A stretch of 64,000 bases of DNA from Arcicella rigui. Lineage in GTDB: Bacteria; Bacteroidota; Bacteroidia; Cytophagales; Spirosomataceae. The notes below the pieces were generated by a model. It searched no databases. It was not told where the DNA came from and saw only the letters and a list, made by a program, of their open reading frames with translations. This document shows positions 8,899 through 18,200 of this stretch, one piece after another; position 1 is the stretch's first letter, and each line of letters begins with the position of its first letter. Made by a program: the position numbers and the translations under genes. The stretch is from assembly GCF_034929435.1 (NCBI RefSeq), contig NZ_JAYFUM010000001.1, positions 372,001 through 436,000 on the forward strand, read 5' to 3'.

Positions 8899-9233
8899 AA
8901 AGTGGTTTGTGCAAATGAGATTGTTTTAATTGTGAGTTAGTGATTTGTGATTGAGTGATTAGAATTGTAAACTTTTAATTATCAATCATTTGAAAAAAGT
9001 ATTTCTTGGGTGATTTCTGGACAATTTTTATACACAGAGTTTAGCAGAGCTTTTAGAGAGTTTAGCAGAGGATTTTGTTACAATGTTTCTCCGTGAAACT
9101 CTGTATTTCTCAGTGTCTTTTATAAGATCGTCCAGTAGTCAGGTCGCTTAAAATGGATTCATTACTAAAATAGTAGGCAAACATGAAATACTCCGACAAA
9201 AGCTCGAGGCTGATGGCTCAAAGCTCACAGCTA
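8899..9233. other. 335-base spacer between FAD oxidoreductase and PhnX-like genes
   Basis: No gene is seen in this stretch. It contains the low-complexity repeat noted at 9032-9115 and short repeated words (AGCTCGAGGCTGATGGCTC, AAAGCTCACAGCT) just 3' of the PhnX-like gene. No convincing promoter or terminator is visible. Confidence 0.5.
9032..9115. repeat. Degenerate CACAGAGTTT-type intergenic repeat
   Basis: GAGTTTAGCAGAG occurs twice (9039-9051 and 9058-9070), and an inverted relative, GAAACTCTGTATTTCTCAGTG, follows near 9095-9115. ACAGAGTTT and AAACTCTGT can pair. The style resembles dispersed AGAG-rich intergenic repeats in Bacteroidota genomes. Copy number elsewhere cannot be seen here. 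Confidence 0.5.
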
Positions 9234-10016
9234 TTAAAGCAAAAAATTAAGTTTTTTCAAGAAAGGAAAATCCATTTTATCTTCTTGATTTTCTCTTTGA
9301 AGATTTTCGATAACGTCTTTGATGTCAGAAACTTTGTTTAATAAACCATCATTTCTATGAATACTCAATTGTTGGCGAGTATGCGTGCCGTTAGTTACAC
9401 CCAAAGACATTCTACAACCAGCACGAACACCAGATTTTAAGTCAGAAGGCGTATCGCCGATATTGATTACTCTCTGAGCGTCCGTCACTTTGAGCGTTTG
9501 CATGGCTTTCTGAATCATCAAAGGTTCTGGGCGACCTTTTAGTACTTCGTCGGATGCCACAGATACTTGAATTAATGTGTTTTGGTTTCCAACATAATTG
9601 GCGTTGAGTCCTTCTAACCAACCCAATTTTTGTAAAATAATATTGGTTACTTTTCTGTAAAAACCAGTGGTAAGAGCGATTTTTATCTCTTTACTCTTCA
9701 AATAATCAAAGATTTCTAAACAGCCTTCGGTCGGAAAAATATCGTTGTTGAGGTAATGATTTTCTAAAATCTCGCAAAAAACCAAATAAGAGTGATTCAC
9801 AAATTCGGGTAAATCTGGATGAGTGTCGCCAATCATTTCAGACCACAACAATTCAAAAACATATTTTTTAGAGTAGCCTTGCAAAGCCAAAACACGCTCT
9901 GGAGAAACCGTCAATCCTGTTTTTGAAGCGGCTTCAATAAAGCACATTTCTACTTCGTGATGGTCTTGAACGGTAGTTCCAGCCATATCAAAAACAACTA
10001 ATTCGATGAGTGACAT
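9234..10016 (-). CDS. PhnX-like HAD hydrolase (phosphonatase-like, TIGR03351 type)
   Basis: A 260-residue HAD-superfamily enzyme. The nucleophile motif is DMAGTTVQD at residues 9-17, the DxAGT variant that marks phosphonoacetaldehyde hydrolase and its relatives. VLKGRPEP carries the Arg typical of this branch before motif IV, and GDTPSDLKSG is the metal-binding motif. A cap-domain Lys (GYSKKYVFELL, near residues 48-58) could be the Schiff-base lysine. The family cleaves C-P bonds beta to a carbonyl. Paired downstream with the TIGR03364-type FAD enzyme, it probably takes that enzyme's aldehyde product. It is divergent from the DUF5690 gene. The precise substrate is not known. Confidence 0.8.
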   Translation of the reverse strand: MSLIELVVFDMAGTTVQDHHEVEMCFIEAASKTGLTVSPERVLALQGYSKKYVFELLWSEMIGDTHPDLPEFVNHSYLVFCEILENHYLNNDIFPTEGCLEIFDYLKSKEIKIALTTGFYRKVTNIILQKLGWLEGLNANYVGNQNTLIQVSVASDEVLKGRPEPLMIQKAMQTLKVTDAQRVINIGDTPSDLKSGVRAGCRMSLGVTNGTHTRQQLSIHRNDGLLNKVSDIKDVIENLQRENQEDKMDFPFLKKLNFLL

Positions 10017-10081
10017 TTTGATATAAGATTTAGTGAAATTCAGCTTTCAAGCTGTAAGAAATGATTCTTTTTAATGCGAAT

Positions 10082-10089
10082 CAAAGATA
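10082..10089 (-). promoter_or_regulatory. Candidate -7 element for the PhnX-like gene
   Basis: The minus strand reads TATCTTTG, an exact TAnnTTTG match, 66 bases 5' of the hydrolase ATG in the divergent spacer. No good -33 element is seen. Confidence 0.35.
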
Positions 10090-10205
10090 AGTACTCTTGT
10101 TTTAAGCATAGATTAAATCTTGATTAAGGCTTTGTAAATTGCTGATTTTAAGGATTTTTTGTTAGTAATGTTGCATGAAAAAGAGCCTCTGTATAGGTTT
10201 TGTCC

Positions 10206-11516
10206 ATGAACAAACTCGAAAAATTCCTTCATCGTCAATCTCAAATATTTCTTGCCATTTACTTAGGTTTGGCTGCTTTTAGTACCTATTTCTGTATGTA
10301 CGCTTTCAGAAAACCCTTCACCGCTGGCGATTTTCACGATGTTACACTTTGGGGAATAGACTATAAAATCGTTTTAGTAATTTCACAAGTACTGGGCTAC
10401 GCCACCGCCAAAGGATTGGGAATCAAGATAGTTTCAGAAGTAAAAGCACATCAAAGAGCCAAGTATATCGTAGGGATGATACTTTTTGCTGAAATCAATT
10501 TATTGCTTTTGGGATTAGTGCCTTCGCCTTACAATTGGGTATTTATGTATTTCAATGGTTTAGGTTTGGGAATGGTCTATGGCTTAGTTTTTAGTTTTTT
10601 GGAAGGTCGTCAAATTACAGAAATTTTAGGAGCAGGTTTAGCCGTAAGTTTTATCATAGCTTCGGGCATGGTGAAATCTATCGGTAAGTACTTCGTCAAT
10701 ATCGGTGTGAATGAATATTGGATGCCTTTCCTGACGGGTTTGGTATTTTTTCCTTTATTGTTACTTTCGGTTTACGCCATGTCAATCGCACCGAAACCCA
10801 GCAAAGTGGATGAAAATGAACGCTCGGAACGTGTGCCAATGGATGGAATGGATAGAAAAACTTTCGTAAATAAGTACGGTTTTGGTTTGATTTCCCTGAT
10901 TGCGATTTATGTATTAATGACGATTCTGAGAGATATTAGAGATAATTTTGGCGTAGAAATTTGGCGAGAAATGGGCGTAACAAATGCGTCGATTTTTACA
11001 CAAACAGAATCTTTGATTGGTTTAGTGATTTGTACTTTTACGGCATTTATGTTTTTTGTAAAAGACCACAAACAAGCATTTTGGTTGAATCATTTGATGA
11101 TTTTTGCAGGAGCAGTACTGATTCTGATTTCCACAGCTTCGTTTATGAATCATACTACTTCACCTTTTTGGTGGACGGTTTATTTAGGAATAGGGTTATA
11201 CATGGCCTATGTACCATTCAACGGAATGCTATTTGAACGCCTTTTGGCAGTGTTGAAAGAAAAAGCCAATGTAGGTTTTTTGTTTTATTTAGCAGATTTC
11301 AGCGGTTATGTAGGCAGTGTTTTTATACTGATTTATCAGAATTTTGGCACAAAAAATACTTCTTGGCTCGATTTACTTACCAGTTTATCATTAGTTCTAC
11401 CTTTGATAGCCATGGTTTTAGTAACAATTTCTTTCTTTTATTTCAACCGAAAGCTCAATGCTAATTCCTCTTCCATCAGTAAAGTAGTTCGGATTTCTAA
11501 TCCGAATGAGGTTTAA
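10206..11516 (+). CDS. DUF5690 family MFS-like membrane protein
   Basis: A 436-residue protein with about 12 hydrophobic helices. It resembles DUF5690, a Bacteroidota family related to major facilitator carriers; the N-terminal YFCMYAFRKPFTAGDF is typical and recalls the organophosphate:phosphate antiporter start. I chose the ATG at 10206; a TTG two codons earlier is also in frame. The gene is divergent from the PhnX-like hydrolase, so an inner-membrane carrier for the phosphonate or its product is a reasonable inference but not shown. A central cytoplasmic loop (about residues 195-225) is charged, as in MFS carriers. Confidence 0.75.
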   Translation: MNKLEKFLHRQSQIFLAIYLGLAAFSTYFCMYAFRKPFTAGDFHDVTLWGIDYKIVLVISQVLGYATAKGLGIKIVSEVKAHQRAKYIVGMILFAEINLLLLGLVPSPYNWVFMYFNGLGLGMVYGLVFSFLEGRQITEILGAGLAVSFIIASGMVKSIGKYFVNIGVNEYWMPFLTGLVFFPLLLLSVYAMSIAPKPSKVDENERSERVPMDGMDRKTFVNKYGFGLISLIAIYVLMTILRDIRDNFGVEIWREMGVTNASIFTQTESLIGLVICTFTAFMFFVKDHKQAFWLNHLMIFAGAVLILISTASFMNHTTSPFWWTVYLGIGLYMAYVPFNGMLFERLLAVLKEKANVGFLFYLADFSGYVGSVFILIYQNFGTKNTSWLDLLTSLSLVLPLIAMVLVTISFFYFNRKLNANSSSISKVVRISNPNEV

Positions 11517-11574
11517 CACAAATCAACAACTTTTTTATGTACAAGTAAAGCTACAATATATGCTAATTTTTATA

Positions 11575-11582
11575 TAAATTTG
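11575..11582 (+). promoter_or_regulatory. Candidate -7 element and short hairpin before the 181-residue protein gene
   Basis: TAAATTTG matches TAnnTTTG 25 bases before the proposed TTG start. It is followed by GACAAA and TTTGTC, which form a six-base-pair hairpin at 11585-11602. No -33 TTG is seen at normal distance. Confidence 0.3.
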
Positions 11583-11607
11583 AAGACAAATCTTCTTTTG
11601 TCAGGTT

Positions 11608-12153
11608 TTGAAAAAACTTATTAGCATATCTTTCTTTTGTCTTTTGTTGTACAATATGTTCAGCACAGGCATTGTATTGTTATGTTTTGATAAAGAATAC
11701 GCAGAAGCGACGCCACTGGAAGCCAACGATGAGTTTTTAGAAGTAAAAATTCCGATCTCATTACCTTATACGGCTGATTTTCATAATACTTCTCCAGCCG
11801 AAGCCTTGATTCAGTACAAAGGGAAATTTTATAACGTAGTAGAACAACGTTATGAAAATGATACCTTAATTACCAAAATCAAAACCAACCAATCTGCCAG
11901 AGAACGCTTTGCCTCTTTGTCTGATGAAATCAATACGATACTTGCCCGTAATCATTCCGAGAAACAATCGCCTTTGAAAAAAGCTTTGGAATTATGCAAG
12001 TCGCTGTCGGTGAGTTATATACAAAACGACGATGCTTATGCTACAAAGCAAACATTAGTAGTGTTAGCTAAAACTTTTCAGCAATTCATTTATCAGTCAT
12101 CGTTTCCTACCGATTACAGTACATCCTTCTTTACGCCACCCGAATTGTCTTAG
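11608..12153 (+). CDS. Hypothetical exported protein, TTG start
   Basis: A 181-residue protein that I do not recognise. Residues 1-24 (KKLISISFFCLLLYNMFST) look like a signal peptide or a single membrane anchor. The frame begins with TTG; the first in-frame ATG lies 16 codons in and would cut the signal sequence in half, so TTG is the better start. The mature part is hydrophilic, with a short beta-rich region (residues 45-95) and a helical C-terminal half. It is 104 bases upstream of the AhpD-like gene and may be co-transcribed with it. No function is assigned. Confidence 0.65.
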   Translation: MKKLISISFFCLLLYNMFSTGIVLLCFDKEYAEATPLEANDEFLEVKIPISLPYTADFHNTSPAEALIQYKGKFYNVVEQRYENDTLITKIKTNQSARERFASLSDEINTILARNHSEKQSPLKKALELCKSLSVSYIQNDDAYATKQTLVVLAKTFQQFIYQSSFPTDYSTSFFTPPELS

Positions 12154-12257
12154 TTTTGTCGGTTTCGTTCCATCGTGTCTTTTTTGATACTTTGGCTTGG
12201 TTGCTATTTTCATAGTAACCCTTTCTTACTTAACCATTTATCTAAGCATTTTATACA

Positions 12258-12827
12258 ATGGCACATATAACGCTTACCAACCCCAATTTACCGGGCATTA
12301 CTGGCTTGTTGGATTACAGCAAAGTAACAGCAGTACCTTTATTAAAATTAGCCGAAGCCTTACTTCGTAGCGATTCGAGTCTGAGCAGCGGCGAATGCGA
12401 GCTTATTGCCGCTCATGTTTCTTACTTAAACGATTGTCATTTTTGTCATACTTCACATGCTGCCGCAGCGGTAGCACATTTGGGTTGTGATGCAAGTTTG
12501 ATTGATGACATCAAGGAAAATTTTGCTTCAACCCCTATTACCCCCAAACTCAGAGCCTTATTAGATATTGCCACCAAAGTACAAAAAGGAGGGAAGTACG
12601 TACTGCCCGAAGACATCACCAAAGCTCGTGAGCATGATGCCACCGACCGTGAAATTCACGATACAGTATTGATAGCTTCGGCATTTTGTATGTACAACCG
12701 TTATGTGGACGGACTCGGTACTTGGGCCCCACAACAGAAAGAAGAATACCTTGAAATGGGACAAGAAATGGCGACAGTCGGCTACGAAAACCAGTCGCTT
12801 TTGAATAATCAGATTTGTAGTTTTTAG
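12258..12827 (+). CDS. AhpD-like carboxymuconolactone decarboxylase family protein
   Basis: A 189-residue all-helical protein of the AhpD/CMD superfamily, peroxidase-related branch. The redox motif is CHFCHTSH, Cys60-x2-Cys63 with His67, preceded by SGECELIAAHVSYLND, the usual helix before the active site. Such proteins act as thiol-dependent peroxidases or as disulfide partners of other peroxidases in the cytoplasm. It carries no signal peptide. It follows the 181-residue exported protein and ends at a hairpin shared with the convergent Septu operon. Its link with the neighbouring phosphonate genes is unclear. Confidence 0.85.
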   Translation: MAHITLTNPNLPGITGLLDYSKVTAVPLLKLAEALLRSDSSLSSGECELIAAHVSYLNDCHFCHTSHAAAAVAHLGCDASLIDDIKENFASTPITPKLRALLDIATKVQKGGKYVLPEDITKAREHDATDREIHDTVLIASAFCMYNRYVDGLGTWAPQQKEEYLEMGQEMATVGYENQSLLNNQICSF

Positions 12828-12841
12828 GGATGAATTTAAAG

Positions 12842-12885
12842 GGTTTAGTTCTACATATTTTGTAAATAAGTATGAGAACTAAACC
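12842..12885. terminator. Bidirectional terminator between AhpD-like gene and Septu nuclease gene
   Basis: GGTTTAGTTCT (12842-12852) pairs with AGAACTAAACC (12875-12885), an 11-base-pair perfect stem. It lies between two convergent genes, one base before the nuclease stop codon. Confidence 0.65.
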
Positions 12886-13758
12886 TTACCAATTGTTTAA
12901 CATTGGGAGTACATCAAAAATACGTTTCCATTTAGGGTTTACTTTACTACTAACTGATTTGATGGCATACCAAACCGAAGGATGAGACGTACTTTGCACT
13001 ACTTTTTGCATTTGTATTAGAGCCTTTTCTTTAATCTCTTGAATGGACAATGAAGTATCAATTATGTCATCATCAGGAGCAAGGATATTTTCAATCTCTT
13101 GAATAGATTGGGCTTCATTAATTCGGGCAAGCCTTTCAAGTAAATTGTATAAACGATTGGCTGTACTTTTTCGTCCTTCTTTTAAATAATCTCTATCATT
13201 CAGTTGCAATATTTCACGTGTTTTCTCCGCTTTGTGTTGGTTGGTTTTGCTAAGGTTATCCTTAATTTCAAAAGTCCAAGTTTGCGTATTCAATAATAGG
13301 AAATCATTAGGGTCTTCGGTGCGAGGGTCGATAAATGCCATTGTTTTATAGGCTGGTTCTGTACCTCGTTTCACAAAAAAGATGTTGTCTTTATCATCAA
13401 TAACAAAGCATTTATCTAATTTGTAGCCAGAATTACACTGCTTGCAAGCCAATAGATAGTTTTCCCAGATAAATGTTTTTTCTGGGAAAAATGATTTAGG
13501 AAAGATGTGTTCTATGTCATTAGCCTCATTTTGCTCGCAGTAGTTGCAAGTTTTTACTGATAAACACATTTCGCTGAGGGTTTGAGTAATTTTTTCAAAT
13601 ACTTTTTTACCCTCTTGAGACGAACTTTTACTATCCCAAAGAGCCTGAGCTTTGCTTACTTTGGCAGAAAACGAAGTTTCGTGGTTGACTTTTTGCTGCA
13701 AGCTATCAAGTTTGGACTGCTGAGCATTTTCTAAAGTTTTTTCATTGAGTTTATACAT
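12886..13758 (-). CDS. ptuB: Septu-type HNH endonuclease PtuB (TIGR02646-like)
   Basis: A 290-residue protein whose HNH zinc-ribbon nuclease core is visible as CNYC (residues 71-74), DIEHIFPKS (His84), ENYLLACKQCNSGYK (Asn100, Cys105, Cys108). The pattern matches the TIGR02646 nucleases found in Septu systems and some retrons. I chose the ATG at 13758, which overlaps the ATPase stop as ATGTATAA; the frame is open for 21 further lysine-rich codons upstream, but these lie inside the ATPase gene. It probably cleaves nucleic acid when the partner ATPase senses phage. The long C-terminal part is helical. Confidence 0.85.
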   Translation of the reverse strand: MYKLNEKTLENAQQSKLDSLQQKVNHETSFSAKVSKAQALWDSKSSSQEGKKVFEKITQTLSEMCLSVKTCNYCEQNEANDIEHIFPKSFFPEKTFIWENYLLACKQCNSGYKLDKCFVIDDKDNIFFVKRGTEPAYKTMAFIDPRTEDPNDFLLLNTQTWTFEIKDNLSKTNQHKAEKTREILQLNDRDYLKEGRKSTANRLYNLLERLARINEAQSIQEIENILAPDDDIIDTSLSIQEIKEKALIQMQKVVQSTSHPSVWYAIKSVSSKVNPKWKRIFDVLPMLNNW

Positions 13759-15013
13759 CTGTTTGAAAAATATGTTGAAGGTGTATTCTTTCCTTTTCTT
13801 CTTCTTTTGAAATATTTCCAAAGGCTGCGAGCATATCTAAACGTCCTAATCGTTTGAGTTTTGAATCTGAATCTTTTGAAATGATAGGCGATTGACCAAA
13901 AAGTTCTGTGCCATAAGCATCTAAAATATTACCATAAATCAATCTGTCTTTTTCTATACCTGTTATTTCCCGTGATTCTTCATCGCTACCGGGGGCAGTC
14001 AAACGCCAGATACTGCCTTTATTACAGGCTCTACAAACCAAAGGACTGTGTGTAGTAACGATAAACTGTATATTAGGGAAGTATTTTGTAAACCAAGAAC
14101 CAATCCGAGTTTGCCAAGAAGGGTGCAAATGAGCATCTATTTCATCTATGATTACTACACCCGGAAGCGGAATAATCATATTGTCTTTGGCAATTTCTTT
14201 AAATACATCTTCATTTCCATAAACTCTTACTAATTGTCTAATTAGTTCAAATGTTAAACTTAAAATGGAACGAAACCCATCACTTAATTGATTGACTGGC
14301 AGTTTAGAACCATTTCCATCTTTGAATACAACACCATCAGAACTGATATTGAGTAGTTGGGCTTTATGCGGTAAAAAATCAGCTGTATTTACCAGTTTTT
14401 TGATATATTCTAAAATTTTACCTTCTTCTTTTTGCTCAAGCACTAAATAATTAAGCTTGACCAACCAGTCAATAGCTTCTGTTAAAGCCACATCTTCACC
14501 GAATACAGATAAATGTGCTCCAAGTTTAGGTTGTGAATAAAATACTTTATTCCAGTCGGGATTTCCACCTGCAAAACGTCTAAAAGGGCCGTAAGCTACC
14601 GAGAACCAACCAGAACCAGTTCCCCAATTATACTTAGATGAATCCTGTTTGGATGAGTTTTTTTCTGAAAACTCAACATTGTTATCATTGATTCGCTTAA
14701 ATACTAATTCATTTGAAATTATTTTTAATCCTCCTCTTCTTCCACTCCCAGTAAGCTTATCTTCTTTAGATGGTTCTATTTCCAATTTAATAGTCCCTTC
14801 TTTCTTATCGTTTTTAAGCCATTCTTGCCAAGCAGAACGTAAGCCTAAAGCTTCTTTCGGACCAACTAAAGCCAATGCAAAAGCTCTAACAACAGAAGAT
14901 TTTCCTGCACCGTTATCGCCAATAAGTACGTGCCAACCCGCAGGTTGCTCAAAAGTCATTTCAAAATGACTAATTGAACGAATATTTTGTAGGCTTGCCT
15001 TTTTTATATACAT
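13751..15013 (-). CDS. ptuA: Septu-type AAA/SMC-like ATPase PtuA
   Basis: A 420-residue ABC-class ATPase of the RecF/SMC-like AAA_15/AAA_21 group. The N-terminal motif is LQNIRSISHFEM, then Walker A GDNGAGKSS at residues 32-40, a signature-like LSDGFRSIL at 243-251, Walker B VVIIDEIDAHLHP at 286-298 and a switch TTHSPL at 320-325. No coiled coil or TOPRIM domain is evident. In Septu, PtuA multimers bind PtuB and control its nuclease. The overlap with the HNH gene shows they are co-translated. No reverse transcriptase is nearby, so this is not a retron. Its promoter faces away from susC. Confidence 0.87.
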   Translation of the reverse strand: MYIKKASLQNIRSISHFEMTFEQPAGWHVLIGDNGAGKSSVVRAFALALVGPKEALGLRSAWQEWLKNDKKEGTIKLEIEPSKEDKLTGSGRRGGLKIISNELVFKRINDNNVEFSEKNSSKQDSSKYNWGTGSGWFSVAYGPFRRFAGGNPDWNKVFYSQPKLGAHLSVFGEDVALTEAIDWLVKLNYLVLEQKEEGKILEYIKKLVNTADFLPHKAQLLNISSDGVVFKDGNGSKLPVNQLSDGFRSILSLTFELIRQLVRVYGNEDVFKEIAKDNMIIPLPGVVIIDEIDAHLHPSWQTRIGSWFTKYFPNIQFIVTTHSPLVCRACNKGSIWRLTAPGSDEESREITGIEKDRLIYGNILDAYGTELFGQSPIISKDSDSKLKRLGRLDMLAAFGNISKEEEKERIHLQHIFQTDV

Positions 15014-15046
15014 AATTCTTTTTTGTACAATTTAGCAATTAAATGT

Positions 15047-15054
15047 CAAATGTA
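15047..15054 (-). promoter_or_regulatory. Candidate -7 element for the Septu operon
   Basis: The minus strand reads TACATTTG, an exact TAnnTTTG match, 34 bases 5' of the ATPase start. No -33 TTG is found at 17-23 bases. Confidence 0.35.
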
Positions 15055-15198
15055 ATTCTAAAATTTCATCGAAAAAATATTCACTTTATTTCTTCAATTC
15101 TTGTTCTTTACCTTCCCTTAATCTATCCTTAATCTTAAACCCGATTAAGCGTACTTATACCTAAATATTGTTCACGTATAGATAATCTAATGCTAAAG

Positions 15199-15226
15199 TT
15201 GTGGTTAAAGCACAGAACTACTTTTG
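15199..15226 (+). promoter_or_regulatory. Bacteroidota promoter of susC-susD-phnZ
   Basis: TTG (15199-15201), a 17-base spacer and TACTTTTG (15219-15226) match the Bacteroidota sigma-A consensus TTG-N17-23-TAnnTTTG. Transcription would begin near 15233, about 25 bases before the susC ATG at 15257. Confidence 0.65.
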
Positions 15227-15256
15227 TGGCGAATTAAAAACCATAATCTTTATCAC

Positions 15257-18200
15257 ATGAAAAACTCTTTACGAATTGAATTAAAAAGAAATCTTAACTC
15301 TCTGACGAACAGGATGTTCGTTGCGGTTACGTTTCTTTTCTTGTCGTTCGTTGCGAATGCCCAAGAACGCACTGTTACGGGAAAAGTAACAGATAGCGAA
15401 GACAAAAACCCAATTGCGGGTGTAACGGTAAGAATTAAAGGATTAGCCAAAGGAACTACTACAAACTCAGACGGTACTTATAAAATTGCAGCTGATGCAA
15501 AAGCTGTTTTACAATTTTCGTTTGTAGGTTATGCTAATCAAGAAGTAACAGTTGGTGCAAAATCAGTAGTAAATGTTGTTTTGGCTGCTGATACAAAACA
15601 GATTGAAGAAGTAGTAGTGACGGCTCTTGGTATCTCGAAAGAAAAAAGAACTTTAACAAACGCTATTCAAACTGTAAAAGGTGAAGATTTATTGAAAGCT
15701 CGTGAGCCAAACCCAATCAACTCTTTGGCTGGTAAAGTTGCGGGCTTAACGGTGGGTGCTTCTTCTGAAATCTTAGGTCGCCCGAGTGTAGTGTTAAGAG
15801 GTAACTCAGATATTTTGTATGTAGTAGATGGTGTACCTATCAACTCTGATACTTGGAATATTTCGGCGGATGATATCGAAACGTATTCTGTATTGAAAGG
15901 TGCTAACGCTGCTGCTCTTTATGGATTTAGAGGTAAAAACGGAGCAATTTTAATTACAACTAAAAAAGGCTCTAAAGATAAACGTGGTTTCTCGGTCGAG
16001 TATAATTCTTCGACTATGATTGAGAATGGCTTCAACTCCATACCAAAAGTACAAGACCTTTATGGCCCTGGTGACCACGGACAATATTCGTTCGTAGATG
16101 GTAGAGGGGGAGGAACAAACGATGGTGACTATGATATTTGGGGACCAAAATTCGACCCAACTGGTCAGAAAAAAATCGCTCAGTACGATTCTCCTATCGA
16201 CCCTGTTACTGGCGAGCGTATTCCTACTGCTTGGACTGCCCGTGGTGCAAACAACCTTACTCGTTTTTTACGTGCTGGAGTATTGACAAACAATAACATT
16301 TCGGTAGCAAGTTCAAATGAGAAAATGGATATTCGTTTCTCGTTATCACACAATTACCAAAAAGGTATTGTTCCAAATACACAATTGAATACGGCTAACT
16401 TCAACATTTCTACGAAGTACAGATTTACTAATAAATTGACTTTCGACGCTAACTTGAACTACAACCGTCAGTCAACACCAAACATTCCAGATGTAAATTA
16501 TGGACCAAACTCTTTGATTTATAACATGGTAATTTGGGGTGGTGCAGACTGGAGCGTAGATGATATGCGTAATTACTGGCAAGCAGGTAAAGAAGGTATT
16601 CAACAGATTTATGCTGAATATCAACGTTACAACAACCCATACTTTGTTGCTTACGAATGGTTGAGAAGTCACTACAAAAACGACGTTTATGGTTATGCTT
16701 CATTAGATTATAAAATCAATGACCATTTGAGCGTAATGGGTCGTACTTCTATTACAACGTATGATATTTTCCGTTCAGAAAAATTCCCTTATTCTGCTAC
16801 TGTTTACGGTCGTGAAGAAGCAAAAGGTGATTACCGTGAAGACAAACGTACTTTGTTTGAAAACAACACAGACATTTTGATTAAATATGACCAAAAATTT
16901 GCGAACGATTTCGACGTAAAAGTTTGGGCTGGTGGTAACATCCGTAGTTTCAAATACAATTCAAGTTATGTAACTACCGACTATTTGAATACGCCGGGCG
17001 TTTATACTTTCGCTAACTCATTGAGACCAATCAAAGCTTTCAGTTATTTGTCTGATATGGAAGTGCAAAGTGCTTATTATTCTGCTGACTTTTCATACAA
17101 AGGCTTACTTACTTTATCAGCTACTGGTCGTTTAGACCACCTCTCTACTTTACCAAAAGGTAGCAATACTTTCTTCTATCCATCATTAGGTTTAAGTACA
17201 GTAGTTTCTGATTATGTAAAATTACCAGAAGCAGTTTCATTATTGAAAGCACGTGTATCTTATGCTAACGTAAAAGATGGTTTGACTCGCTCGACTATTG
17301 GTTCAACACCGGGTGCAAGTTATCCAATTGGTTATGGTTCAGACTATTCTTCATCTTATGATGGCCCGAACTATGCTAACTCAGTAGGTTATGGTATTGC
17401 TCCTTCGTACAACAACCTTCCGGGAGCTTCTTACTCGAATACCATTAACAACCCATCTTTGAAACCGAACTCAACTGAACAAATTGAAGCAGGGGTTGAA
17501 TTAAGTTTACTCAAAAACCGTTTCTCGGCAGATGTTACTTACTTTACTTCAAACGATGGCCCAAGAATTTTTAGCCGTGATTTATCACAAACTACTGGTT
17601 ATACTTCTGCTATCGTAAACGGTATCAAAACGCAGAAAACTGGTTGGGAAGTATCTTTAAAAGGAACAGCTTTAAAACGTAACAATCTTACTTGGGACAT
17701 AATGTTGAACTGGTCAACGTTCAAAGAAACTTTACAAGAAGTTTATAATGAAAACAACGTGAAAATTGACCAATTGCCTTCTAACTACTTTGTAGGTGGA
17801 AACAATGGAAATCAGTTTATCAAAATCGGTCAGCGTATCGACCAAGTGTTTATCAATACTTACCAAAGAACACCAGACGGACAAATTATCAATGATGCGG
17901 GTGGTCGTCCGATTGTAAACTCAAAAGGTACAATGGTTGGTTATGCAAATCCAGATTACGTTTGGGGTATCAACAACAAAGTAAGATACAAAAACTGGTC
18001 GTTGAGCTTCCAATTTGATGGTCGTGTAGGCGGAACAATCGAAGATTATATCCGTAAACAAACATTCCGTGGTGGTCGCCATATCGAAACAGTACAAGGT
18101 GCTTTTGGTGCTGCTCGTGACTTTGATGCACAAGGCATTAAATCTTATGTAGGTGAAGGCGTAATGATTACTGAAGGTTCGCCAACTTACGATGCCGTTA

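Noticed and set aside
12886..13821. Longer version of the Septu nuclease starting at 13821
   Set aside because: The extra 21 residues are a lysine-rich stretch inside the ATPase coding region; the ATG at 13758 makes a normal start-stop overlap.
12886..15256. A retron (reverse transcriptase plus msr/msd) with this ATPase and HNH pair
   Set aside because: No reverse transcriptase frame lies on either side, and the flanking genes are AhpD-like and susC.
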